NCBI RefSeq assembly: GCF_039535475.1
Contig: NZ_BAAAXG010000026.1
Span: 682,001-746,000 of the forward strand
Direction: 5' to 3'
DNA: 64,000 nucleotides
Source: Streptomyces showdoensis
Lineage (GTDB): Bacteria > Actinomycetota > Actinomycetes > Streptomycetales > Streptomycetaceae
In this document: positions 49,588 to 61,137 of the stretch, one piece after another
How the letters are laid out: every line of letters begins with the position of its first letter
Numbering within the stretch: position 1 is the stretch's first letter
Program-made: the position numbers and the translations under genes
Notes under the pieces: model-generated
Seen by the model: the letters and a program-made list of their open reading frames with translations, nothing else
Database searches by the model: none
Told to the model about the DNA's origin: nothing

Positions 49588-50343
49588 ATGAAGGACGCCT
49601 TCGGCGCCCCGCAGTCCCTGCTCGTTCTCGGCGGCGCCTCCGAGATCGGCCTCGCCACCGCGCGCCGGCTGATCGCCCGCCGCACCCGCGTCGTCTGGCT
49701 GGCCGGGCGCCCCTCCCCCGCCCTCACCGCCGCCGCGGACTCGCTGCGCGCGCTCGGTGCCGTCGTGCACACCGTGCCCTTCGACGCGCTGGACACCGAG
49801 TCCCACGAGGAACGACTCGGCAAGCTGTTCACCGAGGGCGACATCGACATGGTGCTGCTCGCCTTCGGCGTCCTCGGCGACCAGGCGCGCGACGAGTCCG
49901 ACCCGTCGGCCGCCGTCCGGGTCGCCCAGACCAACTACACCGGCGCCGTCTCGGCCGGCCTGGTCTGCGCGCAGGCGCTCCAGGCGCAGGGGCACGGCTC
50001 GCTGGTGGTGCTCTCGTCGGTCGCCGGGGAGCGGGCCCGGCGGGCCAACTTCATCTACGGCTCGTCCAAGGCCGGGCTCGACGCGTTCGCGCAGGGGCTC
50101 GGGGACGCGATGCACGGCACCGGGGTGCAGGTGATGGTCGTCCGGCCCGGCTTCGTCCGCTCCAGGATGACCGAGGGCCTGGCGGAGGCGCCGCTCGCGA
50201 CCACGCCCGAGGCGGTCGCCACGGCGATCGAGCTGGGGCTGCGGCGGCGCTCGGAGACGGTGTGGGTGCCGGGCAGCCTGCGCGTGGTGATGTCGGCGCT
50301 GCGGCACGTGCCGCGGGCGGTGTTCCGGCGACTGCCGGTCTGA
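49588..50343 (+). CDS. dprE2: DprE2-like decaprenylphosphoryl-2-keto-ribose reductase (SDR)
   Basis: 251 residues, classical short-chain dehydrogenase. LLVLGGASEIGLATARRL binds NAD(P)H and NFIYGSSKAGLDAF holds the YxxxK pair, with VVLSSVAG giving the Ser. It reduces the DprE1 product to decaprenylphosphoryl-arabinose. ATG 49588 is 10 nt from AGGAG; GTG 49579 would be too close to it. It follows dprE1 as in mycobacteria. Confidence 0.88.
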   Translation: MKDAFGAPQSLLVLGGASEIGLATARRLIARRTRVVWLAGRPSPALTAAADSLRALGAVVHTVPFDALDTESHEERLGKLFTEGDIDMVLLAFGVLGDQARDESDPSAAVRVAQTNYTGAVSAGLVCAQALQAQGHGSLVVLSSVAGERARRANFIYGSSKAGLDAFAQGLGDAMHGTGVQVMVVRPGFVRSRMTEGLAEAPLATTPEAVATAIELGLRRRSETVWVPGSLRVVMSALRHVPRAVFRRLPV

Positions 50344-50368
50344 GGCGGGTGGCGCGGCCGGTACGGGC

Positions 50369-50386
50369 GGGCCCGGCCCCGGGCCC
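50369..50386. terminator. GC-rich inverted repeat between dprE2 and the 2'-5' RNA ligase gene
   Basis: GGGCCCGG and CCGGGCCC separated by two bases, in the 64-nt gap between convergent genes. A shorter stem with larger loop would form in RNA. Confidence 0.4.
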
Positions 50387-50407
50387 GGCCGCTCGTGAGC
50401 GGGGGGC

Positions 50408-51004
50408 TCAGACCGCCGGGGTCGCCGCCGGGGACTCGACCGGGCTGCCGCACTGGGCCGGGACCGCCGAGACGGTGCGGCCGCTGCCGAACTCGTAGTC
50501 GCAGAGCTTGCGCCACACCCCGTCCGCGCCCTGCTCGTACAGCGCGAAGGAGCGGCAGATCCAGTCCGCCTCGTAGCCGGAGAGCTCCTCGAACGCCCGG
50601 TCCATCCCCTCCTCGGAGATGCCGTGGGCGACGGTGACGTGCGGGTGGTACGGGAACTGCAGCTCGCGCGGGACCGGGCCGGTCTCGTCGCGGACCAGCT
50701 CCTGGAGCCGGTCGCAGCCGGACGCGCCCTCGACCAGCTTGACGAAGACGACCGGGGAGAGCGGCCGGAACGTGCCGGTGCCCTCCAGCCGCATCGCGAA
50801 GGGCTCGCTGGTGGCCGCGATCCCGGCGAGGTGCGCCGCGATCTCCGGCAGCCGCTCCGCGGCCACCTCGGTCGGCGGGAGCAGGGTGACGTGGGTCGGG
50901 ATGCCGTGCGCGGCGGCATCCCCGAAGCCCGCGCGCAGCTCCTGGAGGCGGCTGCCGTGAGGCTCCGGGACCGCGATCGAAACGCCGAGCGTTACGGTCC
51001 CCAC
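50408..51004 (-). CDS. 2'-5' RNA ligase/cyclic phosphodiesterase family protein
   Basis: 198 residues with the two HxT/S motifs of the 2H phosphoesterase fold: THVTLL (about residue 37) and YHPHVTVAHG (about 128). Such proteins open 2',3'-cyclic phosphates or join RNA 2'-5'; the bacterial role is unclear. The last ~20 residues are Ala/Pro/Ser-rich. GTG 51004 follows GGAGGAG by 6 nt. It is preceded by trpS reading the opposite way round the same strand (51100-52113). Confidence 0.85.
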   Translation of the reverse strand: MGTVTLGVSIAVPEPHGSRLQELRAGFGDAAAHGIPTHVTLLPPTEVAAERLPEIAAHLAGIAATSEPFAMRLEGTGTFRPLSPVVFVKLVEGASGCDRLQELVRDETGPVPRELQFPYHPHVTVAHGISEEGMDRAFEELSGYEADWICRSFALYEQGADGVWRKLCDYEFGSGRTVSAVPAQCGSPVESPAATPAV

Positions 51005-51099
51005 GTCGTTCTCCTCCGTCGTCCGTCGAGAAATGTGCACGAGTGGTGCAGGCGCCCAGTGTGCGGCCTGCACCACCCTCGTGGCCAGGGCCCTTCGGC

Positions 51100-53727
<2,628 letters not shown>

Positions 53728-53826
53728 CTAGCGGGCGCGCCGTCACGCAGGTTTCTCCGTCCGGCATCCGAGCGACGATAAGAAAAGGGGACACCAGCCC
53801 CTGGCCGCAGGACGATCGGAGATCCC

Positions 53827-55032
<1,206 letters not shown>

Positions 55033-55074
55033 CGGCGCGGCGGTAGGTCCGCCGGGGGCCCGGGCCGGGGGCCG

Positions 55075-55116
55075 GGGGCCGGGGCCGGGGCCGGGGCCGG
55101 GGCCGGGGCCGGGGCC
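55075..55116. repeat. Seven tandem GGGGCC hexamers
   Basis: Seven perfect copies with imperfect copies either side (about 55060-55123), 42 nt after the rocD stop. G4 runs on one strand could form a G-quadruplex and may stop transcription. Copy number is likely to vary between strains and be prone to assembly error. Confidence 0.85.
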
Positions 55117-55149
55117 GGGGGCCGTCGGCGAACGGGTCAAGTCGGGCCA

Positions 55150-55179
55150 TTGACACGGTAGTTGGTCTAGGCCAATGAT
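55150..55179 (+). promoter_or_regulatory. Promoter of the polysaccharide deacetylase gene
   Basis: TTGACA (55150-55155), 18-nt spacer, AATGAT (55174-55179), then 6 nt to ATG 55186; probably leaderless. The DasR-like site fills the spacer. Confidence 0.55.
55161..55176. promoter_or_regulatory. DasR-like (dre) site 1
   Basis: GTTGGTCTAGGCCAAT matches 12 of 16 positions of the dre consensus ACTGGTCTAGACCACT and has a 14-bp near-palindromic core. It lies in the promoter spacer. Confidence 0.55.
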
Positions 55180-55183
55180 TCCG

Positions 55184-55199
55184 CCATGTCTAGACCACG
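55184..55199. promoter_or_regulatory. DasR-like (dre) site 2 over the start codon
   Basis: CCATGTCTAGACCACG also matches 12 of 16 dre positions, including TCTAGACCAC. It covers the ATG of the deacetylase gene, 23 bp from site 1. Confidence 0.4.
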
Positions 55200-55881
55200 C
55201 TTGCGCCGCGCCCTGCGCGGTGCGCTCGCCGCGCTCGTCCCCGTCGCGCTGCTCGGCGGCCTGAGCGGGCCCGCCCAGGCCGCCCCGGTCGCGGCCTGGC
55301 CCGAGCCCGTCCCGGTCGTCTCCCACGTGGAGACCGGCGACCCGGTCGTCTTCATCACCATCGACGACGGCTGGTACCACGACCCCGCCGCCGCGAAGCT
55401 GCTGCTCGACCGGCGGGTGCCCGCCTCGCTCTTCCTGCTGCCGGGCGCGTACTCGTACGACTCCGGCTACTTCCACACCCTGCTGAACCAGGGGCGCTCG
55501 CGCGTCGAGAACCACACCGTGAACCACCCCGACCTCACCTCCCTGGACGCCGCCGGGCAGAAGGCGGAGGTGTGCGGGGCGCGCGATCAGCACCTCGCGC
55601 AGTTCGGCGACGGGCCGCGGCTGCTGCGCCCGCCGTACGGGGCGTACGACGCCACCACCCGGACCGCGGCCCGCGCCTGCGGGGCGAAGGCCGTGGTGAC
55701 GTGGACGTACGACCTGACCACCTGGGGGCAGTGGACCCCGCCCACGCCGCGGCTGAAGGCCGGCGACATCATCCTGCTGCACTTCAACGAGACGCTGGAG
55801 CAGGACCTGAAGCGGGCCCTGGACCTCGCCGACGCGGCCGGGCTGAAGCCGGCGCCGCTGCGGGAGTACGTGCCCGAGTAG
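55186..55881 (+). CDS. Secreted polysaccharide deacetylase (NodB/CE4)
   Basis: 231 residues. Signal peptide to about residue 33 (GPAQAAPVA). The NodB domain has VFITIDDGWYHD (catalytic Asp pair), ENHTVNHPDL (HxxxH zinc site), RLLRPPYGAYD and ILLHFNE. It removes acetyl groups from chitin-type oligomers or peptidoglycan outside the cell. DasR-like sites at the promoter point to control by amino-sugar status. ATG 55186 is set by the promoter. Confidence 0.9.
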   Translation: MSRPRLRRALRGALAALVPVALLGGLSGPAQAAPVAAWPEPVPVVSHVETGDPVVFITIDDGWYHDPAAAKLLLDRRVPASLFLLPGAYSYDSGYFHTLLNQGRSRVENHTVNHPDLTSLDAAGQKAEVCGARDQHLAQFGDGPRLLRPPYGAYDATTRTAARACGAKAVVTWTYDLTTWGQWTPPTPRLKAGDIILLHFNETLEQDLKRALDLADAAGLKPAPLREYVPE

Positions 55882-55891
55882 GGCGGGGCCC

Positions 55892-57082
55892 TCAGAGGAT
55901 GACGTGGGGGAGGAAGCGGGCGTACCCGTCGGTGATCGGGCCCGCCGACTCCCTGATGCCCAGGCCCGCCGCCTCGTCGCCGACCGTCCACGCGCCGAGC
56001 ACCACCCGGTTGCCGTCGAAGTCCGGCAGCGGGGCCAGCTCCTGGTAGCAGCAGGGCTCGTCCCGTACGACGGGCGCCTCGCCCGGCTGGTGGAGCGTGA
56101 CGCCGTCGCCCTCGCGGCCGAGCAGCGGCTTGGCCGCGTAGCCGGGGCCGGTGGCGGCGGCGAGTTCACGCGGTCCGTCGAGGTGGGCGGCCAGCAGGTT
56201 CGGGTGGCCGGGGTGGAGCTCCCAGAGGATCGCCAGGAGCGCCTTGTTGGAGAGCAGCATCTTCCACGCCGGCTCGATCCAGCAGGTGGTGCCGGTGCCG
56301 CCGCCGTTGTCGAGGGTGTCGAGGACGTGCGGGCCGAACCGGTCCGTGGTCAGCCACTCCCACGGGTAGAGCTTGAAGCAGGCGCGGATGAAGCGGAGCC
56401 GGTCGTCGACGAAGCGGCCCGAGATCCGGTCCCAGCCGATCCGCTCGACGGAGAGCGCCGCGGTGTCGAGGCCCGCCTGCTGGGCGGTCTCGCGCAGGTA
56501 CGCGACCGTCATCAGGTCCTCGCCGAGCTCGTCACCCTCGGAGTGGACGAAGTGCACCGGGCTGCCGGGCGGGAGGAGAGGGGCCTGCCTCCTCCACGCG
56601 TCGACCAGGCGCTCGTGCAGCGAGTTCCACTGGTCGGCGCCGGGGAAGCGCTCCTCCATCCAGAACCACTGCGGGCTCGCCGCCTCCACCAGGGAGGTCG
56701 GGGTGTCCGCGTTGTACTCCAGCATCTTCGCCGGGCCCGTGCCGTCGTAGCGCAGGTCGAACCGGCCGTAGAGGGTGGGGAGTTCGTCCCGGCGGCGCCA
56801 GGACTCGGCGACCAGCGCGGCGAGCCGGGGGTCGGTGATGCCGAGCTCGGCGAACCGGTCCTTCTCGACGATGTGCGCCGCCGCGGCCAGGCACATCGCG
56901 TGCAGCTCCTCGACGACCTCCTCCAGGGCCTCCACCTCGGGCAGGCTGAAGGAGTAGTAGGCGCTCTCGTCCCAGTACGGGCGGAGGGAGTCGTCCGGGT
57001 AGCGGGTCAGGGGGTAGATCAGGCCCTGCTCCTCGACCGTCCGCTGCCAGTCGGGGCGGGGCTCGATGCTGTGGCGCTCCAT
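55892..57082 (-). CDS. Glutathionylspermidine-synthase-family ATP-grasp protein (YgiC/YjfC-like)
   Basis: 396 residues matching the C-terminal synthetase half of GspS. Family blocks: YPLTRYPDDSLRPYWDESAYYSF, RFDLRYDGTGPAKMLEYNADTPTSLVEA (read in parts), WIEPAWKMLLSNKALLAILW, KPLLGREGDGV and QELAPLPDFDGN. It lacks the amidase half. Streptomycetes do not make glutathione, so the ligation partners are unknown; proteins of this branch may attach amines or amino acids to peptides. It starts 7 nt after the small lipoprotein gene, as ygiC follows ygiB in E. coli. Confidence 0.85.
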   Translation of the reverse strand: MERHSIEPRPDWQRTVEEQGLIYPLTRYPDDSLRPYWDESAYYSFSLPEVEALEEVVEELHAMCLAAAAHIVEKDRFAELGITDPRLAALVAESWRRRDELPTLYGRFDLRYDGTGPAKMLEYNADTPTSLVEAASPQWFWMEERFPGADQWNSLHERLVDAWRRQAPLLPPGSPVHFVHSEGDELGEDLMTVAYLRETAQQAGLDTAALSVERIGWDRISGRFVDDRLRFIRACFKLYPWEWLTTDRFGPHVLDTLDNGGGTGTTCWIEPAWKMLLSNKALLAILWELHPGHPNLLAAHLDGPRELAAATGPGYAAKPLLGREGDGVTLHQPGEAPVVRDEPCCYQELAPLPDFDGNRVVLGAWTVGDEAAGLGIRESAGPITDGYARFLPHVIL

Positions 57083-57089
57083 GCGGGGA

Positions 57090-57380
57090 TCAGCCGCCGC
57101 CGGAGCCGGAGTGGTGGCCGCCGAAGCCGCCCGAGTCCACGGCCGCCTTGTCGAAGCTGCCGCCGCTCACCTTGCCGCTGCTGACCGAGCCGCCGTAGTA
57201 GTAGCGGCCGCTGGAGCTGGAGCCGCTGCCGCTGCCGGATTCGCACGTGTAGTCCGGCAGCTCCTTGTACGTCACCGGGTCGATGCAGCGGCGGTCGGGT
57301 TCCGAGCCGCACGCCGTCAGAGTCGCCGCGAGCACGCTCACTCCGCCGAGTACCACCGTGCCCGACCTCAGCCTGCGCAT
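57090..57380 (-). CDS. Small Gly/Ser-rich lipoprotein (YgiB-like position)
   Basis: 96 residues. Lipobox LTAC gives Cys at about residue 24. The mature part has two more Cys (RRCID, DYTCES) and a Gly/Ser/Tyr-rich tail. GGGAGG is 8 nt upstream of ATG 57380. It forms an operon with the GspS-like gene; E. coli ygiB-ygiC shows the same lipoprotein-then-synthetase order. Direct homology to YgiB is only suggested by the Cys pattern. Confidence 0.75.
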   Translation of the reverse strand: MRRLRSGTVVLGGVSVLAATLTACGSEPDRRCIDPVTYKELPDYTCESGSGSGSSSSGRYYYGGSVSSGKVSGGSFDKAAVDSGGFGGHHSGSGGG

Positions 57381-57466
57381 GTCCCGTCCTCCCCTGCTCT
57401 CCCCTGTGCCTGTCGCGACCGCACAGTGTAGGCCCGGCATGCGCGGCCGTCGGATGCCCGTCGCAC

Positions 57467-57472
57467 TAGAGT
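57467..57472 (+). promoter_or_regulatory. -10 TAGAGT, probable leaderless promoter of the EamA gene
   Basis: TAGAGT-N7-GTG(57480). Confidence 0.5.
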
Positions 57473-57479
57473 CCCTTTC

Positions 57480-58328
57480 GTGCTTCTTGGGATGGTGTGT
57501 GCGCTCGGGTCCGCCTTCTGTTTCGGGGCCGCGTCGGTGCTGCAGGCGCTCGGCGCCCGGGCCGCCGAGCCCGGCACGGGCGGCGGGGTCGACGTGGCAC
57601 TGCTGTGGCGGGCGCTGCGGCAGTGGCGGTACGTGGCCGGGCTCGGCATGGACGGGATCGGCTTCGTCCTCCAGGTCGTCGCCCTGCGCACGCTGCCGAT
57701 CTACGCGGTGGGCGCCTCGCTCGCGGCCAGCCTCGCGGTGACGGCGGTGATCGCCTCGCGGGTGCTCGAGGTGCGGCTCAGCCGGATCGAGTGGGCGGCC
57801 GTCGGCGTGGTCTGCCTCGGGCTCGCGATGCTGGCGCTCGCGGCCGGGCGGGAGGGCCACGAGGGCACCGGCTCGGCGGCGCTGCAGTGGGGGCTGCTCG
57901 TGGCGGCCTTCGCCGTCCTGGCGGTCGGCGCGGCGGCGGGGCGGCTGCCGGAGCGGCCGCGCGCCCTGACGCTGGGCCTCGCGGCCGGTTTCGGCTTCGG
58001 GGTGGTGGAGGTCGCGGTGCGGCTGATCGACTCGGTCGACTTCACGAACCCGGCGCTGTACGCGCTGCTGGTCGGGGGCGGGGCGGCGTTCCTGCTGCTG
58101 ACCTCGGCGCTGCACCGGGGCTCGGTCACCACCGCGACGGCGGGGCTCGTGCTGGGCGAGACGATCGGGCCGGCGGTGGTGGGGGTGGCGTGGCTCGGGG
58201 ACGAGACGCGCGAGGGCCTCGGCTGGCTCGCCCTCCTCGGCTTCGCCGTCGCGATCGCCGGCTCCCTCGCCCTCGCCCGCTTCGGCGAGGCCCCGACCAC
58301 CGCACCACGACCGGAGGCGGCGGGCTGA
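57480..58328 (+). CDS. EamA/DMT-family membrane transporter
   Basis: 282 residues with nine to ten short membrane segments. LGSAFCFGAASVLQALGARAAE, RYVAGLGMDGIGFVLQVVALRTLP and LVLGETIGPAVVGVAWLGDE are drug/metabolite transporter-type sequences. Substrate unknown. GTG 57480 puts the first residue in the first membrane segment, which fits the leaderless promoter. Confidence 0.82.
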   Translation: MLLGMVCALGSAFCFGAASVLQALGARAAEPGTGGGVDVALLWRALRQWRYVAGLGMDGIGFVLQVVALRTLPIYAVGASLAASLAVTAVIASRVLEVRLSRIEWAAVGVVCLGLAMLALAAGREGHEGTGSAALQWGLLVAAFAVLAVGAAAGRLPERPRALTLGLAAGFGFGVVEVAVRLIDSVDFTNPALYALLVGGGAAFLLLTSALHRGSVTTATAGLVLGETIGPAVVGVAWLGDETREGLGWLALLGFAVAIAGSLALARFGEAPTTAPRPEAAG

Positions 58329-58448
58329 CGCGCGAGGAGCTCGGCGCCCCCTGGGCCCTGTCCGGAAAGCAGGGCCGGGCGGGACTTTCCGGACACGACC
58401 TGGGTCGTGCCCTTCGGATCAGGCCGGGCCCGCTCCGAAAGGCACGGC

Positions 58449-59855
58449 CTACGGCAGCACCCTGCACAAGGCCTCCAGGGCGCTCGGCCAGCCGCTGTCG
58501 GTCGGGGTGCCGTAGCCCACGATCAGCGCGTCCGCCGCCGGGGGCGTGTCCGGGTGGCGGAAGCGGTCGATGCCCTGGAGGGCCAGGCCCTGGAAGGCGG
58601 CCGCACGGGCGACCGAGGCCTCGGAGCCCGGAGGGAGTTCGAGGACCGCGTGGAGCCCGGCCGCGATCCCGCTGATCCGGGTCCCGGGCGAGCACGCGGC
58701 CACCGCCGCCACGAGCTGGTCGCGGCGCCGCCGGTAGCGCAGCCGCATCGCCCGCACGTGCCGGTCGTACGCCCCCGAGCCCAGGAACTCCGCGAAGGTC
58801 AGCTGGTCCGTCACGCTCGACACCCAGTCGACCGCCCCCTTCGCCTCCGTCACCTCGCCGACCAGGTGCTCCGGCAGCACCATCCAGGCCAGCCGCAGCC
58901 CCGGCGCGAGGGACTTGCTCGCGGTGCCGAGGTAGACGACGCGGTCCGGGTCCAGTCCTTGCAGGGCGCCCACCGGTTGCCTGTCGTAGCGGAACTCGCC
59001 GTCGTAGTCGTCCTCCAGGATCAGACCGCCGGACGCCCGCGCCCAGTCGACCGCCGCCGCCCGCCGGTCCGGCTGGAGCGCCCCGCCCATGGGGAACTGG
59101 TGGGCGGGGGTCATCAGGACCGCCGCGACCCCGGTCATCGCGGCCAGCTCCTCGGTGCGGGTGCCCCGCTCGTCGAAGGGGAGCGCCGGGATGCGCAGGC
59201 CCGCCCGGGCCAGGATGTCCCAGTGGACGTCGAGGCCGTACGCCTCGACCGCCACCTCCTTCGCCCGCCGCGCCCTCAGCACCCGCCCCATGAGCATCAG
59301 CCCGTGCACGAACCCGGAGCAGACCACGATCCGCTCCGGCCGCGCGTACACGCCCCGCGCCCGGGCCAGGTACTCGGCGAGCACCGTGCGCAGCTCGATC
59401 CGGCCGCGCGGATCCCCGTAGCCGAAGGCCTCGTTGGGCGCGGCCATGAGCGCCTTGCGGGAGGCCTTGAGCCAGTCGGCGCGCGGGAAGGACGCCAGGT
59501 CGGGGGTGCCGGGGCGCAGGTTGTGGGTGGGCTTCCCGGTCGGGGAGTGCAGGGGGGCGCCGGGGCGCGCCGGGGCCGGACGGCGCGGCACCGAGCGGCG
59601 GGCCACCCGGGTGCCCGAGCCCTGCCGCGCGGTCAGCCAGCCCTCCGCGACCAGCTCCGCGTACGCGTCGGCGACCGTGTTGCGGGCCACCCCCAGGTCG
59701 GCGGCGAGCGAGCGGGAGGACGGCAGCCGCACCCCCGCCTCCAGACGCCCGCTGCGCACCGCCTCGCGCAGGGCGTCCATCAGCCCGCTGCGCAGGCCCT
59801 GCCCGCCCAGCTCCAGATGCAGGTCGGACCCGAAAGTGGACCAGTCGTTCGCCAT
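58449..59855 (-). CDS. MocR/PdxR-type GntR regulator with aminotransferase domain
   Basis: 468 residues. GntR winged helix at ~20-85 (LRSGLMDALREAVRSGRLEAGVRLPSSRSLAADL, VARNTVADAYAELVAEGW) joined to a class I aminotransferase fold whose PLP Lys is in YLGTASKSLAPGLRLAWM. Family members bind PLP and control B6 synthesis, GABA use or similar. Its start overlaps direct repeats AAAGTGGACCA / AAATGGACCA. It diverges from the AhpD-like gene. TATGGT sits 8 nt upstream of the ATG. Confidence 0.93.
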   Translation of the reverse strand: MANDWSTFGSDLHLELGGQGLRSGLMDALREAVRSGRLEAGVRLPSSRSLAADLGVARNTVADAYAELVAEGWLTARQGSGTRVARRSVPRRPAPARPGAPLHSPTGKPTHNLRPGTPDLASFPRADWLKASRKALMAAPNEAFGYGDPRGRIELRTVLAEYLARARGVYARPERIVVCSGFVHGLMLMGRVLRARRAKEVAVEAYGLDVHWDILARAGLRIPALPFDERGTRTEELAAMTGVAAVLMTPAHQFPMGGALQPDRRAAAVDWARASGGLILEDDYDGEFRYDRQPVGALQGLDPDRVVYLGTASKSLAPGLRLAWMVLPEHLVGEVTEAKGAVDWVSSVTDQLTFAEFLGSGAYDRHVRAMRLRYRRRRDQLVAAVAACSPGTRISGIAAGLHAVLELPPGSEASVARAAAFQGLALQGIDRFRHPDTPPAADALIVGYGTPTDSGWPSALEALCRVLP

Positions 59856-59867
59856 GGAAATGGACCA
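59833..59867. promoter_or_regulatory. MocR/PdxR-type direct-repeat operator
   Basis: AAAGTGGACCA (59833-59843) and AAATGGACCA (59858-59867) are direct repeats 25 bp apart. They resemble the AAAGTGG-A/T-CTA repeats bound by PdxR. One lies in the first codons of the regulator gene, the other on its -10 (ACCATA, 59864-59869). Confidence 0.6.
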
Positions 59868-59889
59868 TACCCGGGAGCCATCCGGCTCG

Positions 59890-59895
59890 TACGGT
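59890..59895 (+). promoter_or_regulatory. -10 TACGGT, probable leaderless promoter of the AhpD-like gene
   Basis: TACGGT-N7-ATG(59903). Confidence 0.5.
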
Positions 59896-59902
59896 GATCT
59901 GT

Positions 59903-60415
59903 ATGACGACCACGACGCAGCACGGCGAGCAGACCGCCTACGCCCACGAGCACGCCCCCCGCCTGGCCTTCGCCGAGCGCCACCCCGAGTTCTACAAGGC
60001 CATGGTCGGCCTGGAGATCGCCGCGTCCAAGCACGTGGACCCCACCCTCTACGAACTGATCAAGATCCGCGCCTCGCAGATCAACAACTGCGGCTTCTGC
60101 CTGGACATGCACACCAAGGACGCCCTGGCGGCCGGCGAGACCGTGCAGCGGATCGTCCAGCTCTCCGCCTGGCGCGAGTCGCGGCACTTCTACACGGAGC
60201 GCGAGCTGGCCGCCCTCGGCCTGACCGAGGCCGTCACCGTGCTCACCGACGGCTTCGTGCCCGACGAGGTGTACGCACGGGCCGCCGAGCACTTCGACGA
60301 GACCGAGCTCGCCCACCTCATCGGCGCCATCACGGTCATCAACTCCTGGAACCGGATCGGCGTCAGCACCCGGATGGCCCCGGGCCACTACACCCCGGGG
60401 ATGTACAAGCGGTGA
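59903..60415 (+). CDS. Carboxymuconolactone-decarboxylase/AhpD-family protein
   Basis: 170 residues. IKIRASQINNCGFCLDMHTKDALAAGET (split at the CxxC) carries the CxxC-x2-H redox motif of AhpD-like proteins, which reduce peroxiredoxins or act as peroxidases. TERELAALGLTEAVTVL is the usual second half. GTGA coupling to the next gene forms a two-gene operon. It diverges from the MocR regulator. Confidence 0.88.
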   Translation: MTTTTQHGEQTAYAHEHAPRLAFAERHPEFYKAMVGLEIAASKHVDPTLYELIKIRASQINNCGFCLDMHTKDALAAGETVQRIVQLSAWRESRHFYTERELAALGLTEAVTVLTDGFVPDEVYARAAEHFDETELAHLIGAITVINSWNRIGVSTRMAPGHYTPGMYKR

Positions 60416-61137
60416 GCCGCGCCGAGGAGTTGCGGGCGCTGCACGCCGGCGGGCCGGCCGGCGGACGGCCGCTGGTCCTGCCGGGGCCCTGGGACGCGGC
60501 CTCCGCGCGGGTCTTCGAGGAGGCCGGGTTCCCGGCCCTGGCCACGCCGAGCGCGGGGATCGCCGCCGCGCTGGGCCACGAGGACGGGCGGACCCCGGCC
60601 GACGAGATGTTCGCGGCCGTGACGCGGATCGTCCGGGCCGTCTCCGTCCCGGTCACCGCCGACCTGGAGGCCGGCTACGGCCTCTCCCCGAAGGAGCTGG
60701 TGGCCCGGGTCCTGGAGACCGGCGCGGCCGGCCTCAACCTGGAGGACTCCGACCGTACGCACGGCCTCCGCGACCCCCGCGAACAGGCCGAACGGCTCGC
60801 CGCGGTCCGCGCGGAGGCCGGACCCGCGCTCTTCGTCAACGCCCGGGTGGACACGTACCTCCAGGGAGGGACCGTCGAGGAGGCCGCCGCCCGCGCCCGC
60901 CTCTACACGGAGGCGGGCGCGGACTGCGTCTTCCCGATCCTCGCCCCGGCCGGGGACCTGCCCCGGCTGCGGGCCGCCGGGATCGAGGGGCCGGTCAACT
61001 TCCTCGCCCGGCCCGGCGATCCGTCCTTCGCCGAGCTGGGCCGGCTCGGCGCCACCCGGATCACCTTCGGGCAGGGCCTGCTCCTGCGCGCCCTCGCCGG
61101 GACCAGGGAGATCGCGGCCGGACTGCTCACGGCCTGA
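60412..61137 (+). CDS. Isocitrate lyase/PEP-mutase superfamily protein
   Basis: 241 residues. LVLPGPWDAASARVFEEAGFPALAT, VTADLEAGYG and GLNLEDSD are the substrate/Mg block; VNARVDTYL and ADCVFPI follow. The mutase/lyase loop Cys is not evident. Members split C-C or C-P bonds of 2-oxo acids (2-methylisocitrate lyase, oxaloacetate decarboxylase, PEP mutase); this short branch is uncharacterised. GTG 60412 overlaps the preceding stop. Its end overlaps the next, convergent gene by 11 nt. Confidence 0.82.
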   Translation: MSRAEELRALHAGGPAGGRPLVLPGPWDAASARVFEEAGFPALATPSAGIAAALGHEDGRTPADEMFAAVTRIVRAVSVPVTADLEAGYGLSPKELVARVLETGAAGLNLEDSDRTHGLRDPREQAERLAAVRAEAGPALFVNARVDTYLQGGTVEEAAARARLYTEAGADCVFPILAPAGDLPRLRAAGIEGPVNFLARPGDPSFAELGRLGATRITFGQGLLLRALAGTREIAAGLLTA

